In this document: one piece after another, positions 1 through 10,300 of the stretch
Layout of the letters: every line of letters starts with the position of its first letter
How positions within the stretch are numbered: position 1 is the stretch's first letter
Origin: Bathymodiolus brooksi
Taxonomy: Eukaryota > Mollusca > Bivalvia > Mytilida > Modiolidae
Assembly: GCA_963680875.1 (NCBI GenBank)
Contig: OY804585.1
Coordinates: forward strand, 30,246,186 to 30,310,185
DNA: 64,000 nucleotides
Reading direction: 5' to 3'
Notes under the pieces: generated by a model
Seen by the model: only the letters and a program-made list of their open reading frames with translations
What the model was told of the DNA's origin: nothing
Database searches by the model: none
Made by a program: the position numbers and the translations under genes

Positions 1-2
1 TT

Positions 3-956
3 ATTTTCTAGAGCCTTTATCTTGTCGTCAGTAGTGTTTACCTTTTTAGATGCTTCTATAGTTATCGATTTAATCTTAATTTTGGCTATGTCCCACCATT
101 CCCTCAAATTTGAAAAAGATTTCTTTTCTAATTTCCAATATACCCACCAATTTGTAAACACTTGTCGAAAATAAGCAGATCTAATTGTATGCAGATTCAT
201 TATCCAGGTACCAGACCCTCTAGTGATATCGCATACGTTTAATTTCATAATTTTAATATCATGATCACTGAACGGACAATGAATTATTTTAATGTTAATG
301 ATATGACATGAAAGTTCTTCACTGATCAATATTAAGTCTATACGTGATTTAGAATTACCTCTTCTAAACGTGTATTTTTTCACTGACAGATTTTTTTCTC
401 TCCAAATATCGATTAGATTATTTTTCGTCATAATAGTCTTAAGTTCTTTTCCCCCCATATCATCATAATTACGAGAAGGATAACGATCTATTTCCTTATC
501 TAAAACACAATTAAAATCGCCAGTGAGTATATGCATTTTTTCAGTAAGACTCCCATCTGTCACATATGGATCAATATCTCTAATAAAAGTTTTTCTAACC
601 CCACTATCATTTGGACAATACACGTTTGTTATTATATAAGTTTTATTTTCGTATTTTAATTCACATGACAATATACGCCCAAAATCATCGGAACTAATTT
701 CTTTAACAGTAGCATCAATATCATATAATAAAACCCCTACCCCTCGCGATGCCCTTACTCCACAATTCCATCTACTTTCGCATCCACCAGAACTTTTCCA
801 CAAGTTTTGCCATGATTCTATTTCAGAAAATGTACAGTGCATCTCTTGAACACATATTACATTGATTTTTTTACTAATCAACCAATCAAAAAAAGTTCTA
901 CGTTTTTTATCATCTCTCAGCCCATTTATATTTATAGTTGCAATAGAAATTGACAT
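3..956 (-). CDS. LINE ORF2, N-terminal APE-type endonuclease (partial)
   Basis: Start of the LINE polyprotein that nicks the target DNA and primes reverse transcription. 318 residues are visible from the ATG at 956-954 with no stop, and the frame leaves the window. All endonuclease motifs are present: Asn9 in TIN, Glu38 in VQEMH, RGVGVLLYD (71-79), NVYCPND (111-117), Asp147 and Asn149 in TGDFN, Asp207 in SRIDLIL, and Ser-Asp-His 230-232. After the domain comes GSGTW (248-251 region) followed by a Trp-rich stretch to about residue 290, the usual linker before the reverse transcriptase in Tx1/L1 elements. The intact frame and motifs suggest a fairly young copy. Activity cannot be judged without the rest. 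Confidence 0.88.
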   Translation of the reverse strand, partial: MSISIATININGLRDDKKRRTFFDWLISKKINVICVQEMHCTFSEIESWQNLWKSSGGCESRWNCGVRASRGVGVLLYDIDATVKEISSDDFGRILSCELKYENKTYIITNVYCPNDSGVRKTFIRDIDPYVTDGSLTEKMHILTGDFNCVLDKEIDRYPSRNYDDMGGKELKTIMTKNNLIDIWREKNLSVKKYTFRRGNSKSRIDLILISEELSCHIINIKIIHCPFSDHDIKIMKLNVCDITRGSGTWIMNLHTIRSAYFRQVFTNWWVYWKLEKKSFSNLREWWDIAKIKIKSITIEASKKVNTTDDKIKALEN

Positions 957-1385
957 GACATAAATAAATAAAGTGTAATATTATGATCTAAAGCCTCATG
1001 CGATAGAAAAAAATAACATATATATAGATATATATCGCTTAATTCCACAATTTTACGATTTTTCATTTGTATGGAACAAACAACAGTAACATGTATCTTA
1101 CAATAAATCATATAGTGGGAGAATATGTATAATTTTGTGTTTAAAGGTCTCATGCGATAACGAGAAATTTTAATTTGTTTTTTTATCGCTTGATTGCTCA
1201 ATCTTACAACTTCTACTATTTGTTTACAACCGGTAACAATACCGTATTCTTGACAATAAATCATGACATCAATTGTTGCAAAACAATACAGTCTCTTGTA
1301 ATATTTGTATACACACAAATATAATAATTTATACAAAATAAAAACATGAATACTATCATAATAAAGCAGTACAAATATTAAATTA
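957..1385 (-). repeat. LINE ORF1-ORF2 spacer with a diverged tandem duplication
   Basis: The 430 bp between the two LINE ORFs contains two diverged copies of a ~155 bp block, about 990-1125 and 1145-1280. They share CTCATGCGATA, ATCGCTT, a run of AATTTTAC/AATCTTAC, and ACAATAAATCAT in the same order. No protein is supported: the 157-residue open frame across this spacer has no family features. Confidence 0.55.
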
Positions 1386-2168
1386 CTACACTGGTGGCGA
1401 TACAATTCGGGTTTGTTTGTTTTGTCTCTCTACAGAATTTGGTGTCGACGAAAGCGCACTGTTTGTGTGTTTACGTGGGGTTTTCAACTCTACACTTATT
1501 ACTTTATCTGAATCGAAAAAGGTTACAATTTCGTCTTTAATTTTCGTACAACCTTCAACGCTAATATGGACACCTGAGGAGTCAGTATTATCAAATAATG
1601 ACTTTAACACATTTCCTTGTTTCGTGAACAATTCATAAGCATCTACACATTCAATTTGTTCTGTAATACACAACTTTTTCAAAAATATGTTGACATTTAA
1701 AACTGTGTCATTACATTTTGTTATGTTTGGACCTTTCCCTTTTCTAGGGAGAATAGTACATATACCAACTACAGAATTCGGGAAATTACATTTTACTTGG
1801 TGTATTGCATGTGTAAGATTAATATTAACCTGGTCATGATCACCTTTAGACTTTGTAATGTCGTTTGTACCTAAGGATATTACTACTTTATCTACAGTTT
1901 TATCAAACACTTTAGATTTGGCTAGTTTTATTGTCTCATCTATATTTTCTAATGTTGCACCTGAAATTGATGCATTTATGCAATTTGGTGAAACTTTCCC
2001 AAGTCTTTTACAGTTAGAAGCCCCTAGTAAAACATTTACTGAATTGTTGTCGTCTGTAGTAGGATTACTATCAGCCTGTCCTGATGTGTCTTTACATTCT
2101 GTTTCGTCATCCAAGCTTGAGTTGTCTCGAGTATTTCTACCCTCTATGATTTCATGAAAATAGTCACC
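1386..2168 (-). CDS. LINE ORF1, SGNH-hydrolase (esterase) segment downstream of an in-frame TAG
   Basis: 260 open codons follow directly, in the same frame, after the TAG at 2171-2169. There is no ATG near the beginning; the first alternative start is a TTG at 2114. Counting from that TTG, an SGNH-hydrolase fold is recognisable: Ser33 in LLGASN (block I, with Ala where Asp is usual), Gly52 in SISGAT (block II), Gly82 and Asn84 in LGTND (block III), and His183 in SSGVHIS (block V). All four S-G-N-H residues are therefore present. Esterase-like ORF1 domains are known in CR1/L2-type LINEs; their role is thought to be membrane or particle association. The segment may be reached by TAG readthrough, or the TAG is a nonsense mutation in what was one ORF1. 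Confidence 0.75.
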   Translation of the reverse strand, partial: GDYFHEIIEGRNTRDNSSLDDETECKDTSGQADSNPTTDDNNSVNVLLGASNCKRLGKVSPNCINASISGATLENIDETIKLAKSKVFDKTVDKVVISLGTNDITKSKGDHDQVNINLTHAIHQVKCNFPNSVVGICTILPRKGKGPNITKCNDTVLNVNIFLKKLCITEQIECVDAYELFTKQGNVLKSLFDNTDSSGVHISVEGCTKIKDEIVTFFDSDKVISVELKTPRKHTNSALSSTPNSVERQNKQTRIVSPPV

Positions 2169-2855
2169 CTATTCCTTCCTAGCTGTTTCTTCTTTATGAG
2201 CAGGGCAGTCACATTGTATATGGCCACACTCACCACAATGCTTGCACAAGATATCATATTTACAGTACTTGGCTATGTGTCCTTGTTTATTGCAGTTATA
2301 ACAAGTTTTTATTGATGTCGGTTTAGTAGGACATCTGTAATAGGGATGGTTTGTCTGTTGGCAGTATGAACATTCCGTCCTGTTGTTATCTGCATACAGT
2401 CGGATTTCGAATCGCCCAAAATTGGTTCTAACTGGAAGAATTGGTGCACAATTTAATATCTGAACATATCTGGTCCCATTTTCAATGTTTGTGCCTTTAA
2501 TGACACCCCTTTTTATTGAACCATTAATCACTTGCCCGTATTTCGACATGTGTGTGGCTATGAATTGATCACTCACTTCGCATGGCGCATCTTTAATTGT
2601 CACGTTAGTTACATTTTTATCAATTTCAAAAAAGTTAACTGACCTGTTTTTCAATGAAATTTCCGAGTTGAGGATCTTGTATTTTGCCTGTTCACTTTTC
2701 AGCGTTACAATACAGGATTTCTCTGTCATCTGGATTGACTTTATATGTTCTAAATTTATTTCTTTTTCCAATTCGGATAAAACATCCTCATGTTTAATTC
2801 CCATAAACAATTTACTATTAAAATGTACCGATAAGTTTCTGTTTATTTTCTCCAT
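2169..2855 (-). CDS. LINE ORF1, RNA-binding part with three CCHC zinc knuckles
   Basis: A 228-residue protein from the ATG at 2855-2853 to the TAG at 2171-2169. The C-terminal third has three perfect CX2CX4HX4C zinc knuckles at residues 162-175, 185-198 and 204-217, the hallmark of LINE and gag-type nucleic-acid-binding proteins. Residues 1-155 are mixed alpha/beta and could hold RRM-like folds, but I cannot confirm that from sequence alone. It precedes the SGNH segment in the same frame. Its likely job is coating the element's RNA in the retrotransposition particle. Confidence 0.85.
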   Translation of the reverse strand: MEKINRNLSVHFNSKLFMGIKHEDVLSELEKEINLEHIKSIQMTEKSCIVTLKSEQAKYKILNSEISLKNRSVNFFEIDKNVTNVTIKDAPCEVSDQFIATHMSKYGQVINGSIKRGVIKGTNIENGTRYVQILNCAPILPVRTNFGRFEIRLYADNNRTECSYCQQTNHPYYRCPTKPTSIKTCYNCNKQGHIAKYCKYDILCKHCGECGHIQCDCPAHKEETARKE

Positions 2856-3249
2856 TCTGCCTTGAATGTTGTGAATAGGACGTGAGCTGTGTTTACTTGT
2901 ATATAGTTAATTGTCAACCGTATGTTGACAAACACAAAAAAACACTAAAATAAACTATCAGGAGAAGTTTTCCCCACATATTGGTTGGTTTGTTGCAGTA
3001 TTCCATCAATAATTACATTATATATTGGAAATTTTCAGCATCGAAAGGCAATATTAGCTATTTTTGGTAAAAAATTTCGGAGCTCGAAATCAACTCAACC
3101 TACTATTCCAAGGGCAGACAACTTCCAGATCTGGTTTTATTATTATAAGAAAATCACAAATTTAAATCTGAAATTTGCTTTAAAAAAAAATAAACGAAAA
3201 AAAAAAAGAAAGGAACAGTCAAGATTGGACAATCCAGAGATTCTGGCAA
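2856..3249. other. AT-rich leader and flank, no gene seen
   Basis: It holds the probable LINE 5' leader and then AT-rich unique-looking DNA, with an A-rich stretch at 3180-3210 just before the minisatellite. No exon of the photolyase N-terminus was recognised here. Confidence 0.5.
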
Positions 3250-6200
3250 CATTGGGCACACAAGACACAGGATCAAGACCAACAAACCAAAAAACACAAC
3301 ACAACACACAAAACTCAGGATCAAGACCAACACAACATAACACACAAAACTCAGGATCAAGACCAACAAAACAAAAAACACAACATAACACACAAAACTC
3401 AGGATCAAGACAAACAAAACAAAAAACACAACACAATACACAAAACTCAGGATCAAAACCAACAAAACAAAAAACACAACACAATACACAAAACTCAGGA
3501 TCAAAACCAACAAAACAAAAAACACAACATAACACACAAAACTCAGGATCAAGACCAACAAAACAAAAAACACAACACAACACACAAAACTCAGGATCAA
3601 AACCAACAAAACATAACACACAAAACTCAGGATCAAGACCAACAAAACAAAAAACACAACACAATACACAAAACTCAGGATCAAAACCAACAAAACATAA
3701 CACACAAAACTCAGGATCAAGACCAACAAAACAAAAAACACAACATAACACACAAAACTCAGGATCAAGACCAACAAAACAAAAAACACAACACAACACA
3801 CAAAACTCAGGATCAAAACCAACAAAACATAACACACAAAACTCAGGATGAAGACCAACAAACCAAAAAACACAACACAACACACAAAACTCAGGATCAA
3901 GACCAACACAACATAACACACAAAACTCAGGATCAAGACCAACAAAACAAAAAACACAACATAACACACAAAACTCAGGATCAAGACAAACAAAACAAAA
4001 AACACAACACAAGACACAGGATCAAGACCAACAAACCAAAAAACACAACACAACACTCAGGATGAAGACCAACAAAACAAAAAACACAACACAACACACA
4101 AAACTCAGGATCAAGACCAACACAACATAACACACAAAACTCAGGATCAAGACCAACAAAACAAAAAACACAACATAACACACAAAACTCAGGATCAAGA
4201 CAAACAAAACAAAAAACACAACACAATACACAAAACTCAGGATCAAAACCAACAAAACAAAAAACACAACACAATACACAAAACTCAGGATCAAAACCAA
4301 CAAAACAAAAAACACAACATAACACACAAAACTCAGGATCAAGACAAACAAAACAAAAAACACAACATAACACACAAAACTCAGGATCAAGACCAACAAA
4401 ACAAAAAACACAACACAACACACAAAACTCAGGATCAAAACCAACAAAACAAAAAACACAACACAATACACAAAACTCAGGATCAAGACCAACAAAACAA
4501 AAAACACAACATAACACACAAAACTCAGGATCAAGACCAACAAAACAAAAACCACAACATAACACACAAAACTCAGGACCAAAACAAAAAACACAACATA
4601 ACACACAAAACTCAGGACCAAAACAAAAAACACAACATAACACACAAAACTCAGGATCAAGACCAACAAAACAAAAAACACAACACAACACACAAAACTC
4701 AGGATCAAGACCAACAAAACAAAAAACACAACACAATACACAAAACTCAGGATCAAGACCAACAAAACAAAAAACACAACATAACACACAAAACTCAGGA
4801 TCAAGACCAACAAAACAAAAACCACAACATAACACACAAAACTCAGGACCAAAACAAACAAAACAAAAAACACAACATAACACACAAAACTCAGGATCAA
4901 GACCAACAAAACAAAAAACACAACACAATACACAAAATTTAGGATCAAGACCAACAAAACAAAAAACACAACATAACACACAAAACTCAGGATCAAGACC
5001 AACAAAACAAAAAACACAACACAATACACAAAACTCAGGATCAAGACAAACAAAACAAAAAACACAACACAACACACAAAACTCAGGATCAAGACCAACA
5101 AAACAAAAAACACAACACAATACACAAAACTTAGGATCAAGACCAACAAAACAAAATACACAACATAACACACAAAACTCAGGATCAAGACCAAAAAACA
5201 CAACACAATGCACAAAACTTAGGATCAAGACATGCAAAACAAAAAAAAACAACACAACACACAAAACTCATGATCAAGACAAAACAAAACAAAAAACACA
5301 ACATAACACACAAAACTCAGGATCAAAACAAACAAAACAAAAAACACAACATAACACACAAAACTCAGGATCAAAACAAAAAACACAACATAACACACAA
5401 AACTCAGGATCAAGACCAACAAAACAAAAAACACAACACAATACACAAAACTTAGGATCAAGACCAACAAAACAAAATACACAACATAACACACAAAACT
5501 CAGGATCAAGACCAAAAAACACAACACAATGCACAAAACTTAGGATCAAGACATGCAAAACAAAAAAAAACAACACAACACACAAAACTCATGATCAAGA
5601 CAAAACAAAACAAAAAACACAACATAACACACAAAACTCAGGATCAAAACAAACAAAACAAAAAACACAACATAACACACAAAACTCAGGATCAAGACCA
5701 ACAAAACAAAAAACACAACATAATATACAAAACTCAGGATCAAGACCAACAAAACAAAAAACACAACATAACACACAAAACTCAGGATCAAGACCAACAA
5801 AACAAAAAACACAACATAACACACAAAACTCAGGATCAAAACAAACACAACATAACACACAAAACTCAGGATCAAAACAAAAACACAACATAACACACAA
5901 AACTCAGGATCAAGACCAACAAAACAAAAAACACAACATAACACACAAAACTCAGGATCAAGACCAACAAAACAAAAAACACAACATAACACACAAAACT
6001 CAGGATCAAGACAAACAAAACAAAAACACAACACAATACACAAAACTCAGGATCAAAACCAACAAAACAAAACAACACAACACACAAAACTCAGGATCAA
6101 GACAAAACAAAACAAAAAACACAACATAACACACAAAACTCAGGATCAAAACAAAAAACACAACATAACACACAAAACTCATGATCAAGACCAACAAAAC

Positions 6201-6960
6201 AAAAACACAACACAATACACAAAACTCAGGATCAAGACCAACAAAACAAAAAACACAACATAACATACAAAACACAGGATCAAGACCAACAAAACAAAAA
6301 ACACAACATAACACACAAAACTCAGGATCAAAACAAACACAACATAACACACAAAACTCAGGATCAAAACAAACACAACATAACACACAAAACTCAGGAT
6401 CAAAACAAAAAACACAACATAACACACAAAACTCAGGATCAAGACCAACAAAACAAAAAACACAACATAACACACAAAACTCAGGATCAAGACCAACAAA
6501 ACAAAAAACACAACATAACACACAAAACTCAGGATCAAGACAAACAAAACAAAAAACACAACACAATACACAAAACTCAGGATCAAAACCAACAAAACAA
6601 AAAAAAAACAACACAAAACTCAGGATCAAGACAAAACAAAACAAAAAACACAACATAACACACAAAACTCAGGATCAAAACAAAAAACACAACATAACAC
6701 ACAAAACTCAGGATCAAGACCAACAAAACAAAAAACACAACACAATACACAAAACTCAGGATCAAGACCAACAAAACAAAAAACACAACATAACAGACAA
6801 AACACAGGATCAAGACCAACAAAACAAAAAACACAACATAACACACAAAACTCAGGATCAAAACAAACAACAAAAAACACAACACAACACACAAAATTCA
6901 GGATCAAAACAAAAAACACACAAAACTTAGGATCAAGACAAACAAAACACAAAACAAAAT
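3250..6960. repeat. 3.7 kb minisatellite, units of 36-48 bp
   Basis: Tandem units with the common core CTCAGGATCAAGACCAACA then an A/C-rich run ending ACATAACACACAAAA. The main period is 48 bp, with shorter variants of 36, 38 and 39 bp made by deletion in the A/C-rich part. The plus strand is almost only A and C, with few G or T. A higher-order copy is visible: a block around 5160-5290 recurs 321 bp later, including the rare variant TGCAAAACAAAAAAAAACAA. Long minus-strand open frames arise only because the units lack stops. It lies upstream of the first visible photolyase exon. Confidence 0.95.
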
Positions 6961-7130
6961 AGATGAGTAACATGGACCCAACCAAAAACTGTGGGTGTAA
7001 AATATCACACATTGTATGGCCAAATTTTCTACATTTGAATGTTGCCAAAATTATGTGTGTGGGACCATTAGCATTAGAAACTATTTGCATATGTCATGCA
7101 AATTAATCCAATTGTTTCTTTTTATTGTAG

Positions 7131-7325
7131 GCTATACATAATCAGGGGAAGTCCAGTAGATGTTTTTCCAAAGCTGTTTAAACAATGGGAGATAACTCAT
7201 TTGACTTTTGAAGTTGACATTGAGCCATATGCTAAAGAGAGAGATGCAGAAATTAAATCTTTGGCAGAAAAATTGGGTGTAGAAGTAATAACCCGTGTGT
7301 CACATACGTTGTATAACACTGCATA
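7131..7325 (+). CDS. phr6-4: photolyase exon A (first visible)
   Basis: The acceptor is TTTTATTGTAG before 7131 and the donor GTAAGA after 7325. It encodes the antenna-domain segment [15 protein letters not shown] to VSHTLYNTA, typical of cryptochromes and (6-4) photolyases. It enters with one base finishing a codon and leaves with two (TA), completed by the T of the next exon. Read without splicing, the frame would stop at the TAG that overlaps the donor. Confidence 0.92.
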
Positions 7326-10300
7326 GTAAGATGATATATAATTAAATAGACCATTAAACTTATATTGAGTAAACCAGAACATGGATGACCAAAACTTGTT
7401 GCATGTCGCTCCACTCTGACACATTTTTCTGATTACAAGCTGACAAGTCTTTTTTCTTACTCCTTAATGCTGCATGCTTAGCGGAGAAGCCACAAATACC
7501 AATTTTATTGTCTTTTGTTTCCCCGACCAGGGCTTGAACGAACCCACAATCTACCTCACTCAAGGGGAGATGATGATGAGGTCCTCTTTGTACTAAATGC
7601 TTAGTTATAGTCGGGTAAAACAAAATAAAGGGCAATCCTGTGTTGCAGCAGAGCTGAAAATTCAAGTACTGTTATTCTTAAAAGCAACATGTTTTCTATG
7701 ATCTATAATGTCTGAAGTTGGTATGATGTTAAGATTACTCAGAATTACTTGCTAGTTCTCTTTTTAATTAACATTTATTCACAAGATTATAATTACACCC
7801 TTAAATATAGTTACGGACACTACATGGTTTTTGTAGTGTCCGTAACCATATTTTCTGTTCTGCAGTTTTTATTCTGTCTACAATTGTTCATATTTTGACT
7901 GATTATAACTACTCTGTATTTTACATCTTCAAACATGAAAATATCAATCTTTTGACAGTGTTTTCTAGAAGATTTTTTTACTGGTTATGGACCCTACAGA
8001 AATACAAAGAAACAAATTTTAATCCAATATCATACTGAAATGGATTTTTTATTAACTTGTTATATTTGATGAGTGGGAAACATAATTTTTTGGTATGAAA
8101 TTAGGTGTTTTATTATGTTTAAGCTTCACATAACGAATGGGAAAAATTCTTGTCTAAAACTATATAACGAAACATACCTTTTGGATAAAGCCTGATAATT
8201 TCTCCAATTGATGTCCGATTTTCATGAATTTGGTATCAAATTAATCCTGATTAATTTTTCTAAAGACTTATATTAAAATAGTTTTGGTGTTTTCCTATTT
8301 TGAAAAGTAAATTTTGGTGTAAAAATAAACAAATTTCAAGTACAACAGCATAATGCCTTATTTGTGCAAATTTTTCGGTACCCTTTTTGCCTGTTACTCA
8401 AAAACTATGAGATAACTTCTTGAAATTTTGTATGCAACTTCTGTGTTTCACCATCCAAAACATGATATTAGAGTGATACCTTTAAATTCAATGGAAGTAT
8501 GTTAATATTGCACATAACACACTGCTTTTGAGTATGAGCCCTATATTGTGTTTCAGCCGAGTGCTAGTTAACTGAAAGAACAGTCAGCAGATAGACATGT
8601 CGCCCCACTAGGACATATTATCGTGATTCCGAGCCAGCCCATCTTTGCTTTTTTTCCTGAATGCTGCATTCTTAGTGGAGAAGCAACAAATACTAATTTT
8701 ATAGTCTGGTTTGACCTGATCAGGGCTCGAACCCACGGTCTACCACACTCGAGGCAAGCACGCTAACAATTACACCAGCGATGCGGTTATATTAGAAAAT
8801 CTCATATTCCTTGATATATTCATATTACCCATCTTGCTTTTTTGTAAATATGTTGGATTTAATTCTATCTACATGTACATGACAAGTGTGTAAACAAATT
8901 GAGCACAGCAAAAATAATCAATCAAACAGGCCACTATGCTGATAATAAAATACAAGAGATTCGTGTAATTTAATGACTTCCTTTACAGTAATGTATATTT
9001 AAGATGTGGCGAATTATTATTTTAGGTTAGCAGAACTTTCAACAATATTTCAGTGACATATAGCATGATTGTCAGTTTTATTATTAAACAAGAAACCAGT
9101 GACCTGCTGCTATTCACTGGCAAACTTTATCACCTCAAGTTGTATTGGGTACATGTACACCTCACCGCCGGCATGAATCAAACTTTCAACTAAATCATGG
9201 AAAGGAAGTTCCACCAATATCAACAAAGCGAACAACCATCTTGCACTTCAAACAATTGAACAAGACTATGACATACTTGTATGGCATTGGAAATACAGGT
9301 CTTGGTTTGGAACAGACACAAACATGTGGTTAATAGGATCCCAAACTTCCCCCTCTGATAATTAGATATCTAATGACAATAGAGATAACAACAACAGTAA
9401 ACATCTACACAGATTCACTTTCACTACCTGACAATTATGTCAGCAAGTTGGCCTCAGAAAAAAATAATAGATAGATTAATGAACAATACAAATAAGTATG
9501 AAATGGAAGAATACATGGCAAACTGTACCCCCGTAAAATAGGTAAATCTGTCGACACAGATTATTATCGTTTATTTGGACATTTTCCCTTTGATCTCTAC
9601 CAACTGATGTTGTCAGTATCAACGACTGTCGACACAGATTATTATTGTTTATTTAGACATTTTCCCTTTGATCTCACCAACTGATGTTGTCATTATCAAC
9701 GAACGGATTCTGATACTAGAAATTATCAGTTAGTGTGATGTACATTATAACTTGATCGATTAAAACAATAACGTGCGTTTTGAAGGTCGCGACATACATT
9801 ATCACTAGTATCATAGTGGGTCCAATAAGACGAGATGCGATACTAATGATAATGTATGTCTCGACCTTCAAAACTGCCACTATTCTATATTTATTTAGGA
9901 ATCTACTGTTACCGGTGTGCTCTCAGCTACATATTGTCAAGCAATGTAGCAAATTAGTATACAGATACAAAATAAGTTCTTGTTCATATAATTTTCAGTG
10001 TTGTCGATGCAAATGGTGGCAGTGCTCCATTGACCTACGAACGCTTACGGAATGTTGTTCAAAAATTTGCAGGACCACCTACACCAGTGGATGTACCAAA
10101 AGGTATGTATTTATTTATTGATCATTGATTAAACTCTATAGGGTACGTTTTCTCTGGCTCATGACAATGTGAACGTGATACAATGTTATGTGATAATACT
10201 TGTATATTAATATATACCGAGATGAAAATATTATTGTTTAGACTGTTGCAGGTCATGATTATATCATATCGTTATATATTCATGACATAAGGTCCCTTGC

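Larger units (their letters stand above)
1..2990 (-). mobile_element. Tx1/L1-type LINE retrotransposon (3' part outside window)
   Basis: Non-LTR retrotransposon read on the minus strand. In order it has a short 5' leader (about 2990-2856), ORF1 with zinc knuckles (2855-2169), an in-frame TAG, an SGNH-esterase segment (2168-1386), a 430 bp spacer, and ORF2 beginning with an APE endonuclease (956-3). The reverse transcriptase would lie left of the window. The endonuclease and the tryptophan-rich linker after it resemble the Tx1/L1 group. The 5' boundary is not defined by a target duplication that I can see. If the photolyase gene extends upstream, the LINE lies antisense in one of its introns. 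Confidence 0.85.

Noticed and set aside
932..1405. 157-residue minus-strand ORF in the LINE spacer
   Set aside because: It overlaps the ORF2 start and ORF1 end in another frame, is AT-driven, and has no recognisable domain.
3143..6930. Long Cys-rich open frames (up to 427 residues) over the A/C-rich minisatellite, both strands
   Set aside because: Units lack stop codons by composition, several frames are open at once, and the residue pattern only mirrors the repeat. There are no splice or start features.
8760..8790. tRNA genes suggested by A and B boxes (also at 32330, 41285, 55452, 56188)
   Set aside because: The boxes sit in SINE heads joined to SINE bodies. No cloverleaf with proper acceptor stem was seen.
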